A stretch of DNA of 64,000 bases from Terebella lapidaria (lineage: Eukaryota; Annelida; Polychaeta; Terebellida; Terebellidae). Within the stretch, counting starts at the first letter, position 1; every line of letters begins with the position of its first letter. A program made the translations under genes and the position numbers. The stretch is taken from contig OX424561.1 of the NCBI GenBank assembly GCA_949152475.1, positions 7,006,001 to 7,070,000 on the forward strand, read 5' to 3'. Below are positions 45,530 through 56,770 of the stretch, piece after piece. The notes beneath the pieces were generated by a model, which saw nothing but the letters and a program-made list of their open reading frames with translations, did no database searches and was not told the DNA's origin.

Positions 45530-46146
45530 ACGACTGATTTGTGAAAGGCATAATTGTCAACATAATTGCACGTTTTGCTATTGTTACGATACAAGGCGAG
45601 TGCTATCAATAATTGATTCGTACTGTATTAAAGCACGTTAAATGTGTACATTGCATATAAATTAGATAAGTAATATCTCAGTTTATTTGATGGCAGCTCA
45701 AACTAGGAACAGAGGAATGGGGCACGTCATACATTCATTCAACGGGGGGGGGGGGGGGAGGGGGTTATAGCAGTGTAATCAGTGGGGGTGACGTCAAAAA
45801 GTAATGACGTCATGTGTAACGCCCCTCACCCCCCCCCCCCAAAAAAAAAAACAAAAAAAAAAACAAAACAAACAACAACAGTGCTGTCAGCTGGCGATTG
45901 AATATGCCCCATTGTTTCAGCACAAATTTTGCACGAAAGCTGTGAATCCCAAATATGTCACATTTGCATTACGCAAATCGTGTTATCGTTGTGGGAATTT
46001 TCAGTTACGAAAATACAATAATTAACGTATATTTAATTGATATAGGTAAATGATTCATTCAAGGGAAACATATTTTTTGTCAATGCACCTCACCTGTTAG
46101 TTTCCAAAATGGAATTTTGTGTTCGAGTTGTATTGCTAACTAATAC

Positions 46147-46317
46147 AGGTAAAAGAGGCCTATTGCACCTCTATCTACCACCACGCTGCACAGGACTCAA
46201 TCCAGGGCGAGGTCACGTCTATGTTGAACCAGGCATAGAAAATTCATTGGATAGTTTTGGTCATTTGACTGCCCAAACGCAGGTGCAATTGGCGAACTAT
46301 GCACAGACTTTGCCAAG
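46147..46317 (+). other. Unrecognised exon-like ORF with flanking splice-like sites
   Basis: CTAATACAG (ending 46146) precedes, and CCAAGGTACTGG with a possible donor lies at about 46317. The open frame encodes KRGLLHLYLPPRCTGLNPGR, GHVYVEPGIENSLDSFGHLT, AQTQVQLANYAQTLPR. The composition is protein-like and proline/glycine-rich. No family recognised and no partner exon identified. Confidence 0.3.
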
Positions 46318-46339
46318 GTACTGGTATTATGTGTTATAA

Positions 46340-47340
46340 TTGTTGTTTTGTATTGTATTGTTTTTTATTCGAGATGTGTTTTATACATATAACATTATCA
46401 TTCAAAATAGTACAAGAATATAGCACACATCCCAGGTGTTTACAAAAGCGTAGCTTGTAATCCGAGAGCTGTGAACACCTGTAATTAAAACCAGTCACCT
46501 CACACCATATACACCACAAACATCATATCCTTTACAATAAATTGTTGTTCCTTCCAGTCCGTCTAATACACACAAACATCATATTGTTCTGTATTATAAT
46601 ATATCACATACTTTACAATATTATCCACTATATACTATATACAAAATTTACTCTTTGATAGATTCGCTGATATTCACACACATCTACACCCCCCCCCCCT
46701 ACGTTTCCCACCTACACACACAACTACCCCATACAACTCGCACACAAACATCTACTGTACCCATCCCGAGCCACACGCGCCCAACCATGCCCTTTTACAA
46801 CTCACACAAATTTATATGAATAAAAAAGTAGATAATTAGATATCAAAACATACATATGGGTCATGCGAAAATTTCCTGTCAGACACATGTGCATGTGGGC
46901 TTTTGCAATTATAAAGAGTAAATTATCAATCATGCAAGTATATCCGATTTCTACATCTGTGTGATAGAAGAATTGTCATAAGCCACCAACCTTACAAAAT
47001 GTTTTGCTCGGCATTGTTGGGGAAAAATCTTTGCACGATTTGGCAACGTGAAAGTGACATAGTACCATGACATTGGAACTACTTGTTTAGTAAATATCAG
47101 GTAACACTATCAGGGAGCATTATTGTTATGAAATGTCTCCAGTGCACCTTGAATCATGAGATTTTCAACATTTCATAGCTTAATTCATTTCCAGCAAATA
47201 CAATTTGTTTTCATCATGAACTGGCAAATAATTGGCATGCATTTGGACTGCTTACATGCAACTGCAGTGTCTGCTGAACAAAAGTAGAGCTGATGTGTGC
47301 AACAATAGTTGAGATTAATGACTAGTGTCATCCATTGATT
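46340..47340. other. Non-coding interval
   Basis: AT-rich, with a poly-C patch (46690-46699) and CACACA-rich stretches. No recognisable genes. Confidence 0.5.
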
Positions 47341-47600
47341 CACGTGACTGATGGATGACCAGAACCTAGTGGCCTTCTATTACAGGTCACAATTAACTGT
47401 AATTACACCGAGCTAGGTTCTGGTCCCCACAGAAGCCGATCTATCACGTATTCAACACAAGGCACGTCCTGGACCCTGTTCTTTTGTTGAAGTGTAATTA
47501 GTTTTGTGGTATGTTTATGACGAGACTCACGCTGTACCTTGAATTGGTTGGGAATAGTTTAGTTCCTCCGCACTTGACTTGATTAAATTTCTTTGTTCAT
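47340..47600 (+). repeat. Shared ~250-bp sequence with a nested hairpin, copy 1
   Basis: Aligns with 61311-61570. The core contains a perfect 13-bp outer stem, GACCAGAACCTAG (47357-47369) pairing with CTAGGTTCTGGTC (47413-47425), and a 7-bp inner stem, ATTACAG (47379-47385) with CTGTAAT (47397-47403). Downstream both copies share CACAGAAGCCGATCTATCAC and an ACTTGATTAAATTT block. It is a dispersed repeat of unknown class; the structure could belong to a small RNA or to a transposon end. Confidence 0.6.
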
Positions 47601-48714
47601 TGTCAACTTTACAGAATGGTGATTTGAAAACTGCACAGGAATTAGATTGTTCTTTGTGTTGAATGCTAATATATATTTTGATACCTGATGAACTGCGGTT
47701 CGAAAGAAACAAATATCCCCAAGGAAATGATATTCGTACATCGGAGAGTAAATTGTGGTAAATTGTAATACAACATTATTGTGTTCCAAGGTATACATGC
47801 CGCTCAGAAGAGTAACAAGCCCGAGCAGAGAAATCAGAGCCTTGAGCTAGATTTGCATGGTTTATAAAGATAACCGTGATATCATCATATGGATGATACA
47901 GTGGTGCATTGCAGGATAGCTCATAATTGTTCATATGTTGTGGAATAATTTATTTTCTAGATGTGATATATTTGCCGGTACTGATTTTTACATTGAATTT
48001 CAAATTTAATTATCCAATTTTAGCTGTCATATACGGGAAGCAGCCGGAACTAATCAGTTAGATCTACATATCATATTATTAGGGAAGCTTATTAGGAACA
48101 TTAACTTTTTTTCACATTTATGAATTAACCTGTTTTCTGCAGAATGATTTAATCCATTGAAAAATAAAAACAGAAACTGGGAAGTAAATATTTAAAATCC
48201 GAAATTAGATATCAAAACCTGGTAAACCTTATGAAGTATATGTGAATTATAAAAGATGAATGTCTCTCATAAGCTCCTCTATATTATACATGTTTGGCGG
48301 GATGCTGTATGCAAAAAAATACTTCACACAGGCTTGTGAATTTCGATCCTTTTGCTGATAATTTGCATTTGCTGAAAAAAACAATCTTCAGGTGTATTCA
48401 CTGTACATGTACATCCGCCCAATGTTGGAAACGTATACATACCATAAATATGTCCTTCATTTATTGAAGGATCTAGGTATGTTTCATACAAATATAAATA
48501 ACATGCAAGTAGACAGATATGTTTAGGTGAGTAAACAACACTGATTCATGTTTATAATTATCAAAATAATCTTATCATATTCTGGAGAAAAAGATATGTG
48601 TTTGAATGTACATTGTTGAAAATATAATCTTCAAACTTACAATTCTTGCTTTGTGCAAATAACTTATTTTCAGTAAATATGTATCAATTCATGCTTTCGA
48701 CATGAAATTTTCGA
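47601..48714. other. Non-coding interval
   Basis: AT-rich sequence, short ORFs only, nothing recognised. Confidence 0.5.
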
Positions 48715-48737
48715 TTGATGTTCCGATTGTTTCACTT

Positions 48738-48897
48738 CAGTGAAGATCGTCCGAGGGAGATTTTGTTGTTGACATCTGGTTATGCAATCACATCTAATCA
48801 TACCAAGATTGAATTGATGTGTGCTGTCGTAAACGGGTACACGCTCGACACCATGACCACTAAAGTTTTTTTGCCTTCACACTCACCCCATCGGTAA
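48738..48897 (+). other. Unrecognised exon-like ORF
   Basis: A TTTCACTTCAG acceptor-like site ending at 48740 precedes a frame encoding RPREILLLTSGYAITSNHTK, IELMCAVVNGYTLDTMTTKV, FLPSHSPHR and a stop at 48897. The pattern of alternating hydrophobic residues suggests beta strands. It might be a last exon, but the identity is unknown. Confidence 0.3.
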
Positions 48898-48899
48898 TG

Positions 48900-50926
48900 T
48901 ATGTTTTGTATCTTGAATATTGTTATGCTTACGAGTCGCATTTTATGATAGCGTTCAATATTTTCTCAAACATAATACCATACCCATTACCCATTCATAT
49001 GAAAATTGATTATAAATATTTCACGTATCGATAAAGTGATACCCTTGCATCATGGTTATCGCAACTCTTGATCTACCGTTATATCCATAATCGGTTTGCA
49101 TGAGAGGGTGGCTGCTCACGAATGATGTCCAAAAAAAGGGGTTCCACTCTACATTTAGTACGCTTACTACCCAGAGGCAGCAATCACCCTGGCCCGTAAC
49201 CACAACTGATAACACTTAATGTTTATGATCCATGTAGTGGTTGCAATATTCGGCATTCAACTTCAATAACTTTGACAAGCGTCGTATGGCTTCAACTTGT
49301 GTACCTCATAACCACATGAGCGGCGGATGGCACTCTAAATAAGCTATAAACCCCTTGAGTTGGCTAAAAGTTAGCAGTATTCAGATATTGCTCTATTAAT
49401 CACCGGCCATTATTGAAGTAAACTTTATATGGAATTTTGGACTATTTAGTATCATATGCGTACATTGCAAATTGTGAATAGGGGTATTCAGAAATAGGTC
49501 CTACCAAATATGGTAGGTAAATGATTAAACCTCCCCAAATTTCATCGATAAAATTCTGTTTATTTCGTGTTTTTGTGTTCCCTTGTAAGGTTGAGTTTTG
49601 GATCGGATTGAGATCAGGAGATTCAGCCGGAGTTCTCCTTCAGTTAACACCCCATCTGCGTCCATGCCTGAGTGGATCGACTGACATATTTCGTTCATTG
49701 TCATGCATTAGGCGATGCCCATGAAGGAAAACAGTTGCCACTGATGATTCTTATTATAATTCATTGGTACAAGTTGGAGTTCATGATTCAGTCGCCGATA
49801 AGGAGTGACGTTGGGATTTCCGGAATGAAACCGGAGAGAACAAACAACGAGAATGCTTGTACCTGTATCCCGTGTACGTCTGCATTTATTTAAGACAGTT
49901 CTTGGGGATATTACGTTTAAGACCCAATCTGAAATATGCAGTTGTACTCCATTTGACTTCCACAGACGGGATATTTAGGTCTGTGGAAGAGCTGCATCGA
50001 GGTTTCAGCGTCTCTTAAATTTGAGCTTACTTTTATCCGTGGCTATCTGAAATTTAACCTCTCAGATGAAAAGCAATTATGTTTGGCTCCCTGTGAAATG
50101 ACCGAAAAAGGACTAAACTCGACAAGTAAGGTGGAGATATGGTGCTACATGTATGCTATAAGTTTTTTGGTTGCAAAACAATGACTTGATCTCAAAAAGT
50201 TTGGTCACAACAGAAAGGTCATTCAAAGGCTATCCACGACTATTCACCATCGAGTAGATGTACATGTATTAGTTGTTGTTATATTGATACCCAGAATACC
50301 TTACTGAGTATCATCAACAAGATCTATGTTGATACAAAACTGCTCTTCATTGATATATTTGGAATACCACTAGGATCTATAGTAACTATCATGAGCACAC
50401 ACTTTCGCAGTAGCTAGTACTTGGTAAGGTTCAGCCAAGTACTGTAGAAAGGTAGAAATAGAAATTTCCGAGCTGGTACAATCAGTGTCCTGCCAATATC
50501 TGGTGGCGTTAGCTCCAGGCTGGTTTTCAGCCTGTCGTCAACCAAGGACACATAGTTTTTTCAGTTGCCGTGGTTTCTAAGCTGGTCCTTGGCATTTACC
50601 TTAGACCGGTACTTTTTTTTTGTAAAATTGGTGGTGAGGTCGATTTCTTCTGCCAACCTGTGAACAATTTTGTTGCACCAAACACCATCGTTTATAAGCC
50701 AATGGTTTCTTTTAGTGTCCACTGAGTGTCATGAACTGAGTGTCATGAACATTGTTCTTTCTTCTTTACCTAAATTCTATATCTAGACCAAGTCGTTCAA
50801 CACTCGCCACTGAAACAGTTTCTTTAGCACGTAATGTGTACAAGTTTTGCCATGTTCGGAACGGCCTTGACGTTGAAGCTGGGCGGTCACATGATCAGAC
50901 ACATTCACTATTTTCACTATTTTTTT
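48900..50926. other. Non-coding interval
   Basis: Short ORFs without recognised motifs (for example 49021-49215 minus, 49521-49724). A small direct repeat GAGTGTCATGAACTGAGTGT lies near 50727. No other features can be supported. Confidence 0.45.
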
Positions 50927-52437
50927 AGGTTACCGGACCTATGGTCGTCCGTCGAAATTTTTATCTTTAAAGTTTACGATCGGATCTTTCTGAAATTTTG
51001 CACAAAAATACCTAAAAATATTTCAAGACGGGGTTATTTTTTTGTTTTTTTTATTTTCGCATGTTTTTCAAAATGGCGGCCATTTTCGACAAAAAACAGC
51101 CGATTTCTGACTTTGGCGGCCATTTTCTCAGAAACTGTTCAGTTTTGAGATTTTTATTTCAAAAGCAGGCCCTCACATACCTTTGTGATGTGTATAAGTT
51201 TCGTTTCCCCTGAATCGTCGGTCTGCGTGTGGCGGCCATTTTCATTTTCTCGGCGGGTCCCAAATGGGACTTTCCCATGTTAAATTCTCCTATGCTTTAT
51301 AACGGGACACATTATGCCTAATATCTCACTCAATATTGAGATTAGAGACTAAGAATCAATAGTGGACACATAGGAAATGATATATGCTAAATATCGTCAT
51401 GACCTTGAATTTGACCTTTGACCTCATTTTCAAGGTCAGAGCACAAAATGGCTAATATCTCTCTTATTATCGATTTAGGAATCAATTGTGCACATATAGG
51501 AAATGGTATAGTCCGAATATTCTGATGACCTTGAATTTGATCTTTGACCTCATTTTCAAGGTCAAAGAACAAAACGGCTAATATCTCGCTTATTATCCAC
51601 TTTACAGCTTGGGACTAAATTGTGGACGTATAGGAAATGATGTATGCCGAATATTTTGATGACTTTGAATTTGGCGTTTGACCTCTTTTTCAAGGTCAGG
51701 CACAAAATGGCTAATATCTCGCTTATTATTGACTTTACAGCTTAGGAATCAATTGTGGACATTTAGGAAATGACATGTGCCAAATATTCTGATGACCTTG
51801 AATTTGACCTTTGACCTCATTTCCAAGGTCAGTGCCCAAAATGGCTAATATCTCGCTCATTATCGACTTTACAGCTTAGGAATCAATTGTGGACATGTAG
51901 GAAATGATATAGTCCAAATATTGTGATGACCTTGGATTTGACCTTTGACCTCATTTTCAAAGTCAAACAACAAAATGGCTAATATCTCGCTCATTATCGA
52001 CTTTACAACTTGAGAATCAATTGTGGACAGATAGGAAATGTTATAGGCTGAATATTGTCATGACCTTGGATTTGACCTTTTACCTCATTTTCAAGGTCTC
52101 ACGAGACAACTTTGCTAATATCTTGTTTATTATCAAACTTACAATTTAGGATTCTATTGTGGACATACAGCAAATGATATATGCTGAATATTCTGATGAC
52201 CTTTAATTTGACTTTTGATCTGACTTTTGATTTCTTTGATTTTTCAAGGTCACAGGAGTAATATCTCTCTTATTACTGAATTTACAGCTTAGTAATCATT
52301 TGTGAACGTATAGGAAATCATATATGCTGAATACTCTCGTGATTTTGAATTTGACTGTGACCTTATTTTCAAGGCTGCAGGACAAAATAGCTATTATATA
52401 TTGTCCGGTAACCTATCTTAGCCCTTGGGCTAATTTT
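50927..52437. mobile_element. Non-autonomous TIR element with an internal 130-bp tandem repeat
   Basis: AGGTTACCGGAC (50927-50938) is inverted perfectly as GTCCGGTAACCT (52403-52414). Taking GGTTACCGG as the end, TA flanks both sides, consistent with a TA target. The left third has ATGGCGGCCATTTTC-type words (51073 on). From about 51385 to 52395 a unit of about 130 bases repeats seven to eight times (GACCTTGAATTTGACCTTTG, ACCTCATTTTCAAGGTCA, AAATGGCTAATATCTCGCTT, CAATTGTGGACATATAGGAAATG-like). Just outside the right end lies a perfect hairpin, TTAGCCC-TT-GGGCTAA (52418-52433), which the related copy at 33.83 kb also carries, so the true end may extend to about 52437. No transposase is present. 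Confidence 0.65.
51385..52395 (+). repeat. Tandem repeat, about 130-bp unit, 7-8 copies
   Basis: Successive GACCTTGAATTTGACCTTTG-like words occur near 51401, 51529, 51660, 51796, 51929, 52063 and 52199, each followed by CTAATATCTCGCTTATTAT-like sequence and a GGACATATAGGAAATG block. Units diverge by roughly 10-20%. It is the interior of the TIR element described at 50927. Confidence 0.85.
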
Positions 52438-54350
52438 CTTTTTTGCTGTCGTTCATTTTGCGTTTCCTAAGCAATCGTGGTACGTGTGGCAATGGGTTTC
52501 ACTATATAACAGTTATGCAACAGGACGACTGCGCCTGCGAACGAGCTAGGTTAGAGTGTCCTGTTGCACACACTAACGTACCCCGGTGCGAAATGCTTCT
52601 GGCGGAATGTATATGTTTTCATTTGCGTGGTTGTGAGTATTTAATATAATTATAATGTTTGCCGGAGGGAACGGAGTAGAAGCCTTAACAAACACATAAG
52701 CTCGCCAGACGTCAGATTCATTTTCACGAACGTGTTTTACTCCAGTCACATACTTTTATGGTTTCAATTATATTTCTTTCGCAGCACATGTATTATGCAG
52801 CATGAAAATAATTTGCAATGTTACACAATTGGCTGGTAACATCTGGCTGCTCTGCGTGGCTACTACTTGTACCTTTTCCTGTGCGAAGTGTACTCATTGC
52901 ATCAACAGTGCACTGTGGCGTGTTTTCTCGATATCGTTCACAAGCGATATACTTAGGCAAAAAAAGTATTATGGTTCTGATTAAGCGATTAGAAATCCCT
53001 AAGGATTTCCTTTTTTTGATCGAGTCAAATGGTCCCAATTGTCTTCGACTCTGCAACATTTGGTGTGTGGCCGGCCAAATTTGACCGGATCAGTCATCAG
53101 CAGCCAATTTCAAGGGAAAATGGTTGACCAAATGGGCCATATTTGACCGGATCATTCACCAGCAGCCAATTCTGGGGAATAACGAAGAAAAAAATCGCGT
53201 TTCTGCATCACTTTCTAGTCCCACAAATCATTAGTCCCACAAATCAACATAGTCCCACAAATCTTCAGTCACACGATGTGTACATTCGTGAGAGCGATGT
53301 ACACACTCTGGACATAAAAGTTTCACCCTTGGTGATTTTTACGCCGAGGATATGGACAAAAAGGAAGTTTCCTTTTATAAAAAAAACAACAATGGAAAAC
53401 GTGTTAATGGTATTCCTCAGTGAAGGATATTAGATATTCGAAATGTATGGACGGGAAATTACTAATGCTAGGTAATTCATGGAACCAAATCAGATGAAAA
53501 AAACTGCAGTTTCGCTCATAATGCAGGAGGTGTCACTTTACATGACATTTGTGTGTAGATTCTCAATGATAAAATGGCTTGTTTCACGATTTCACATAAT
53601 AACAAAATCTCAGAGACCTGTTCATGTCACTGGATCAATTCGTACATCGATTCTTCTTAATTAAATGGTGCATTGATGTTGCGTGACGATGACGCTAGCC
53701 GCTATTTCCTCCAAATCAGCTCAGAAAAATTATCATGAAAGTTGATTGGCATATCTTCAGGAACCATCGAGCAGTCATAATGATAATGAATGGTATAATT
53801 CTTTTATCATTTAAATTAATAAAAATCATAGGAGCTGTGACAACACTCACTAGCTATTGTGTTGCTGTCCGATCCTGGCCTGACAACACACTCGACTCTG
53901 CGACAGAAATCCATAGAGACGTTGATGTGCAAGATGTTTATGTTATGACAAGAAGCTATACTGACGTGTGTGTGTGTGAATGACCATCAAAAACAGTTCA
54001 CTTGTTTGTGTCCTGAGAGGCGTATTTAAAATATCAGTCGTCACAATATTCTCAAAGGAACCATGCACTGAACAGTCTCGGTAATGTTATCTCGACAATG
54101 TGGTGATGTATTTAACAGTTTTTCTTGGTGATAAGCAATTATATTTCATCATTAGTATTGTTTTTCTGTGTTATTACTTTCTTGAGTCAGCATCAGTGGG
54201 AATTCTGCTAACAAACAGCTGTCTGGGTACAACTCGCTGATCTAGCAGTTTATGAGACATGCGTTAGTGATGTGGTCGTTGCAAAAATACATACATGTAA
54301 GAATAGGAATTGCTAACATTCCTCTTTGTAACCATTTTAAACATAATTCA
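52438..54350. other. Mostly non-coding, with two weak exon-like ORFs
   Basis: A hairpin GCAACAGGAC (52517-52526) / GTCCTGTTGC (52558-52567) is present. AGTCCCACAAATC occurs three times in 53216-53265. After a CTTCAG at about 53268, a frame encodes HDVYIRESDVHTLDIKVSPL, VIFTPRIWTKRKFPFIKK and ends at 53433. A second weak frame ending 53983 reads YCVAVRSWPDNTLDSATEIH, RDVDVQDVYVMTRS. Either could be an upstream exon of the 54.4-kb gene, but no splice chain can be proven. GTTTGACCGGATCA-like words repeat at about 53079 and 53141. Confidence 0.3.
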
Positions 54351-54399
54351 AATATTTGATAAATCAAACCCGGGTTCAAGTCAATGAAGATTATTTTTT

Positions 54400-55260
54400 T
54401 TCTGATGAAAAGTTTATACAGCTCACGTATTTTGGGAGTCACAAACCAGTAGCAAATTATTCTCACCCCATCCGGTTGTTTGGGTTACCACCTGCGGCAT
54501 CAAAAACAAAGAGTTGGTTTCATATTGTCATCCCATGTAAAAGCGAATACGAACTGATAATTTGTGATCCCTCAGGTGAGCAACGGACATACCTCGTGGT
54601 GTAACATTATTGATATCCGCACTTTATAACTTGTTCCTCAACTGACGCTTGGAATAGGAAATATCGGTAATTACTCCTGCTTTAATGACATCAATATTTG
54701 AACCAAATCACAAATACTATTGACACGATTAACATGACGCCATTAGGTGTTGGTTCGCACCACATACACCCTGAAAAGATAAGCACGTTCAATTACATGG
54801 ACGCGCCCTTTGATGACAGAGCTATTGAGGTTATTCAAATCGGAACAAAGAGTTTGATCTTAGCCATGTTAAACGGTGATATCCTGGAGTTCGTCAAGGT
54901 GTAAACCACTGAGTTGTGAGACATTGCTGGCGACAACCATTGGCACAGAATATTTTGTGGCTGGTTCATTGCTAGTGTAAGATGCAAAAATAATTGCAGG
55001 CAGTTTGCTATTGGGTACATCGCGATGACTATCATCAATTTATTGGTAACCACTGTTCAGCCATGATACAATGGAAAGACATCTCAAAAGTTGTGTTCTA
55101 GTGTATATAATTGAAAATAATCATGTTCATGAGTACTAGTAGTTCAAACCAGGAGTTATATCGCAACGTTTGTTTCAGTTGTGAATCCCAACTATGTCAC
55201 ACATGCATTTAGTTGGTGTTAGTTGGTTAATATTCACTTACGAATTTACAATGATGCACA
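54400..55260 (+). repeat. Diverged third copy (C) of the duplicated segment
   Basis: Aligns in order with 45.0-46.0 kb: GCTCACGTATTTTGGGAGT, AATTACTCCTG(C/T)TTTA, GCACCACAT(A/G)CACCC, AGCCATGTTAA(A/T)CGGTGA, and GTGAATCCCAACTATGTCAC versus GTGAATCCCAAATATGTCAC. Divergence from B is clearly larger than between A and B, so this duplication is older. Confidence 0.65.
54422..54904 (+). CDS. Unrecognised host gene, two 3'-most exons (duplication copy C)
   Basis: A candidate exon 54422-54575 follows TTTATACAG and ends at CTCAG before the donor GTGAGC. It encodes LTYFGSHKPVANYSHPIRLF, GLPPAASKTKSWFHIVIPCK, SEYELIICDPS. A second candidate exon begins after CATTAG at 54747 and runs to a stop at 54904: VGSHHIHPEKISTFNYMDAP, FDDRAIEVIQIGTKSLILAM, LNGDILEFVKV. 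The first exon ends with one base of a codon and the second begins with two, so the phases fit (a glycine codon is formed). Related DNA lies at 40.37-40.90 and 45.01-45.53 kb with broken frames, whereas this copy is open throughout. The last residues (IGTKSLILAMLNGDILEFVKV pattern) look like paired beta strands, as at the end of a beta-propeller, but I cannot name a family. The 5' part of the gene is not identified. Confidence 0.45.
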
Positions 55261-55387
55261 TAATATCAGCCCAGTATCGTGGCCCTATGTGTTCATTTTA
55301 TGACTATGTACATGTCAAAACATGTGCCTGTTGTTTGAGGGATCAAAACTCAGAATAACCTCTCAACAATCAAGGATTTTAATGTAT
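55261..55387. other. Spacer before the LTR
   Basis: No features. The last four bases, GTAT (55384-55387), are the left target duplication of the LTR. Confidence 0.5.
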
Positions 55388-56770
55388 TGTAACGGGTTTG
55401 CACCCTTCTGTGACGTCTTGATGAACCGGTTTTCTTGGGAGGTGGGTGAGTTGTTATTTAACCGGAGCTGAAACGGTAAAACTCCGGGAAACTGCTACTG
55501 CTGTACGGTTGAACTCCGGCTAGAAGTCTCTAAGGTTGGTAGCGTGGTCTGGAATGGACCTCTTAACCGTTGTCCGACTGCTAATCTGCAACTGCAACTG
55601 TAAATTAAGGATCCGGAGGCGTTTCCGTCTCCGGGTACTGCAACTGCTCCGTCGGGATACCGCTTTACTGCAACAGCTCCGTCGTTTTCCGCCTTACTGC
55701 AAACTGCGACCGCGCCTGGAATAAAGAATCCGGGAACGTTGCCGTTTCCGAATACTGCAACCGCTCTGCCAGGGTCCGCCGCACTGCAAACTGCTCCGGT
55801 TGGCTCCGCCTCACCGCAACCTGTGACTGCACCTGAAATGGAGTATCTCGGAAGTGTTCTCACTTCCGGTTACCGCAACCGCTCCGTCAGGTACTGCCTC
55901 TGCAACTCCGTCGTCCGATACCCTCTCTGCAACTGCTTCGTCGTTCCCGTCTCTGCAACTGCTCCGTCCGATACCGCCTCCGTAGTTGCTCCGTTGTATA
56001 CCACCTCCGTCTCTGTCTCCTTCCTTGGTGATCTGGGTTCTTGGATCACCCTAAGACGTCGTTACAACTTGGTCTTAACCGACTGTGGTCTTATCTCCCT
56101 TTACTCCGTATTACTTTCTTTTCCGGTGAACTAACTTTATTATAAATTCCAGTTCCCTAACGAACACGGAAAAACAACTCGGTTGAAGTTTTCATGTTTA
56201 TTCTCCAAGTGCACAGTCAGAAGACTTAACTGCTATCATCTGGATGACTCTATCCGGAACAAGGGAGTACTTCTGCTATGGGAGAAGGGGTCTGCACAGG
56301 TCGACGTCAGGACACCAACTCCGCCGTCCGCTGTGAAGCGGGGGCTTTTATAGACCTGAGACCCACGTCACGTGACCAACCTATTGTGACGTCATAGTCC
56401 GCCAAAACACTGATATTTTCCGGATTTCTAAAAACACTCTAGAACCAATCAGTGGCTGACACGTCACCTTTTAAACCGAAAACGAGGCTGATCACATGAC
56501 CTTCCGGAAATAACGTCATTACGTTTTTGTACTCCATTGTTCCGACTCCGTCTCCGGTTCCGTCTCCGGTTCCGGCTCCGTCTCCGGCTTTACCAACATA
56601 CAAATATACCAAGTTCCGAGACGGAAAACCTTTTAAACATTAACAATACGGAACCGTATGAACCTTTAAACACATATACATTTTAATAAACGGTTATTTA
56701 ACCATAATATCACAAAACACTAACAGAATTACCTAGGGGAAACTTTTGGGTACGCCCCAAAACCGTTACA
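55388..56770 (-). mobile_element. Solo LTR of an LTR retrotransposon (fossil)
   Basis: The 1383-bp unit begins TGTAACGG and ends CCGTTACA, and is flanked by a 4-bp direct repeat GTAT (55384-55387 and 56771-56774), the standard signature of an LTR insertion. On the minus strand it reads as promoter, TATA box, transcript start region and poly(A) signal, then a long U5 rich in GCAACTGCTCCGTC-type words. No internal coding region adjoins, so it is a solo LTR left by recombination. The family is probably Ty3/gypsy or Bel/Pao from the 4-bp duplication; this is not certain. The age is moderate to old, judged from divergence to the neighbouring LTR. Confidence 0.75.
56345..56352 (-). promoter_or_regulatory. 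TATA box of the solo LTR (minus strand)
   Basis: TATAAAAG on the minus strand. Within about 180 bases upstream on that strand are a TGACGTCA (CRE/ATF site), a TCACGTGAC E-box, and CCGGAA Ets-like words. The same set recurs in the second LTR with its TATA at 58095-58102, so the promoter arrangement is a property of the family. Confidence 0.65.

Larger units (their letters stand above)
41398..46018 (+). repeat. Segmental duplication copy B (uninterrupted)
   Basis: Continuous 4.6-kb counterpart of copy A. It starts at GGCATAACAATGCTGCTGC and ends near CAGTTACGAAAATACAA (copy A: CAGTTACGAATTTATGA, 41361). It lacks both the 9.08-kb block and the 174-bp MITE. It contains exon-like segments (42.85-43.1 kb, 45.0-45.5 kb) with disrupted frames and the Penelope fragment at 43.86 kb. 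Confidence 0.85.

Noticed and set aside
52418-52433. Helitron 3' hairpin
   Set aside because: A perfect hairpin is present, but the expected CTRR terminus roughly ten bases after it is not, and the element has a perfect 12-bp inverted repeat, which Helitrons lack.
55495-55863. Minus-strand ORF of 122 residues and similar ORFs at 55739-56134
   Set aside because: These are translations of the GCAACTGCTCCGTC-type words in the LTR; repetitive composition, no domain.
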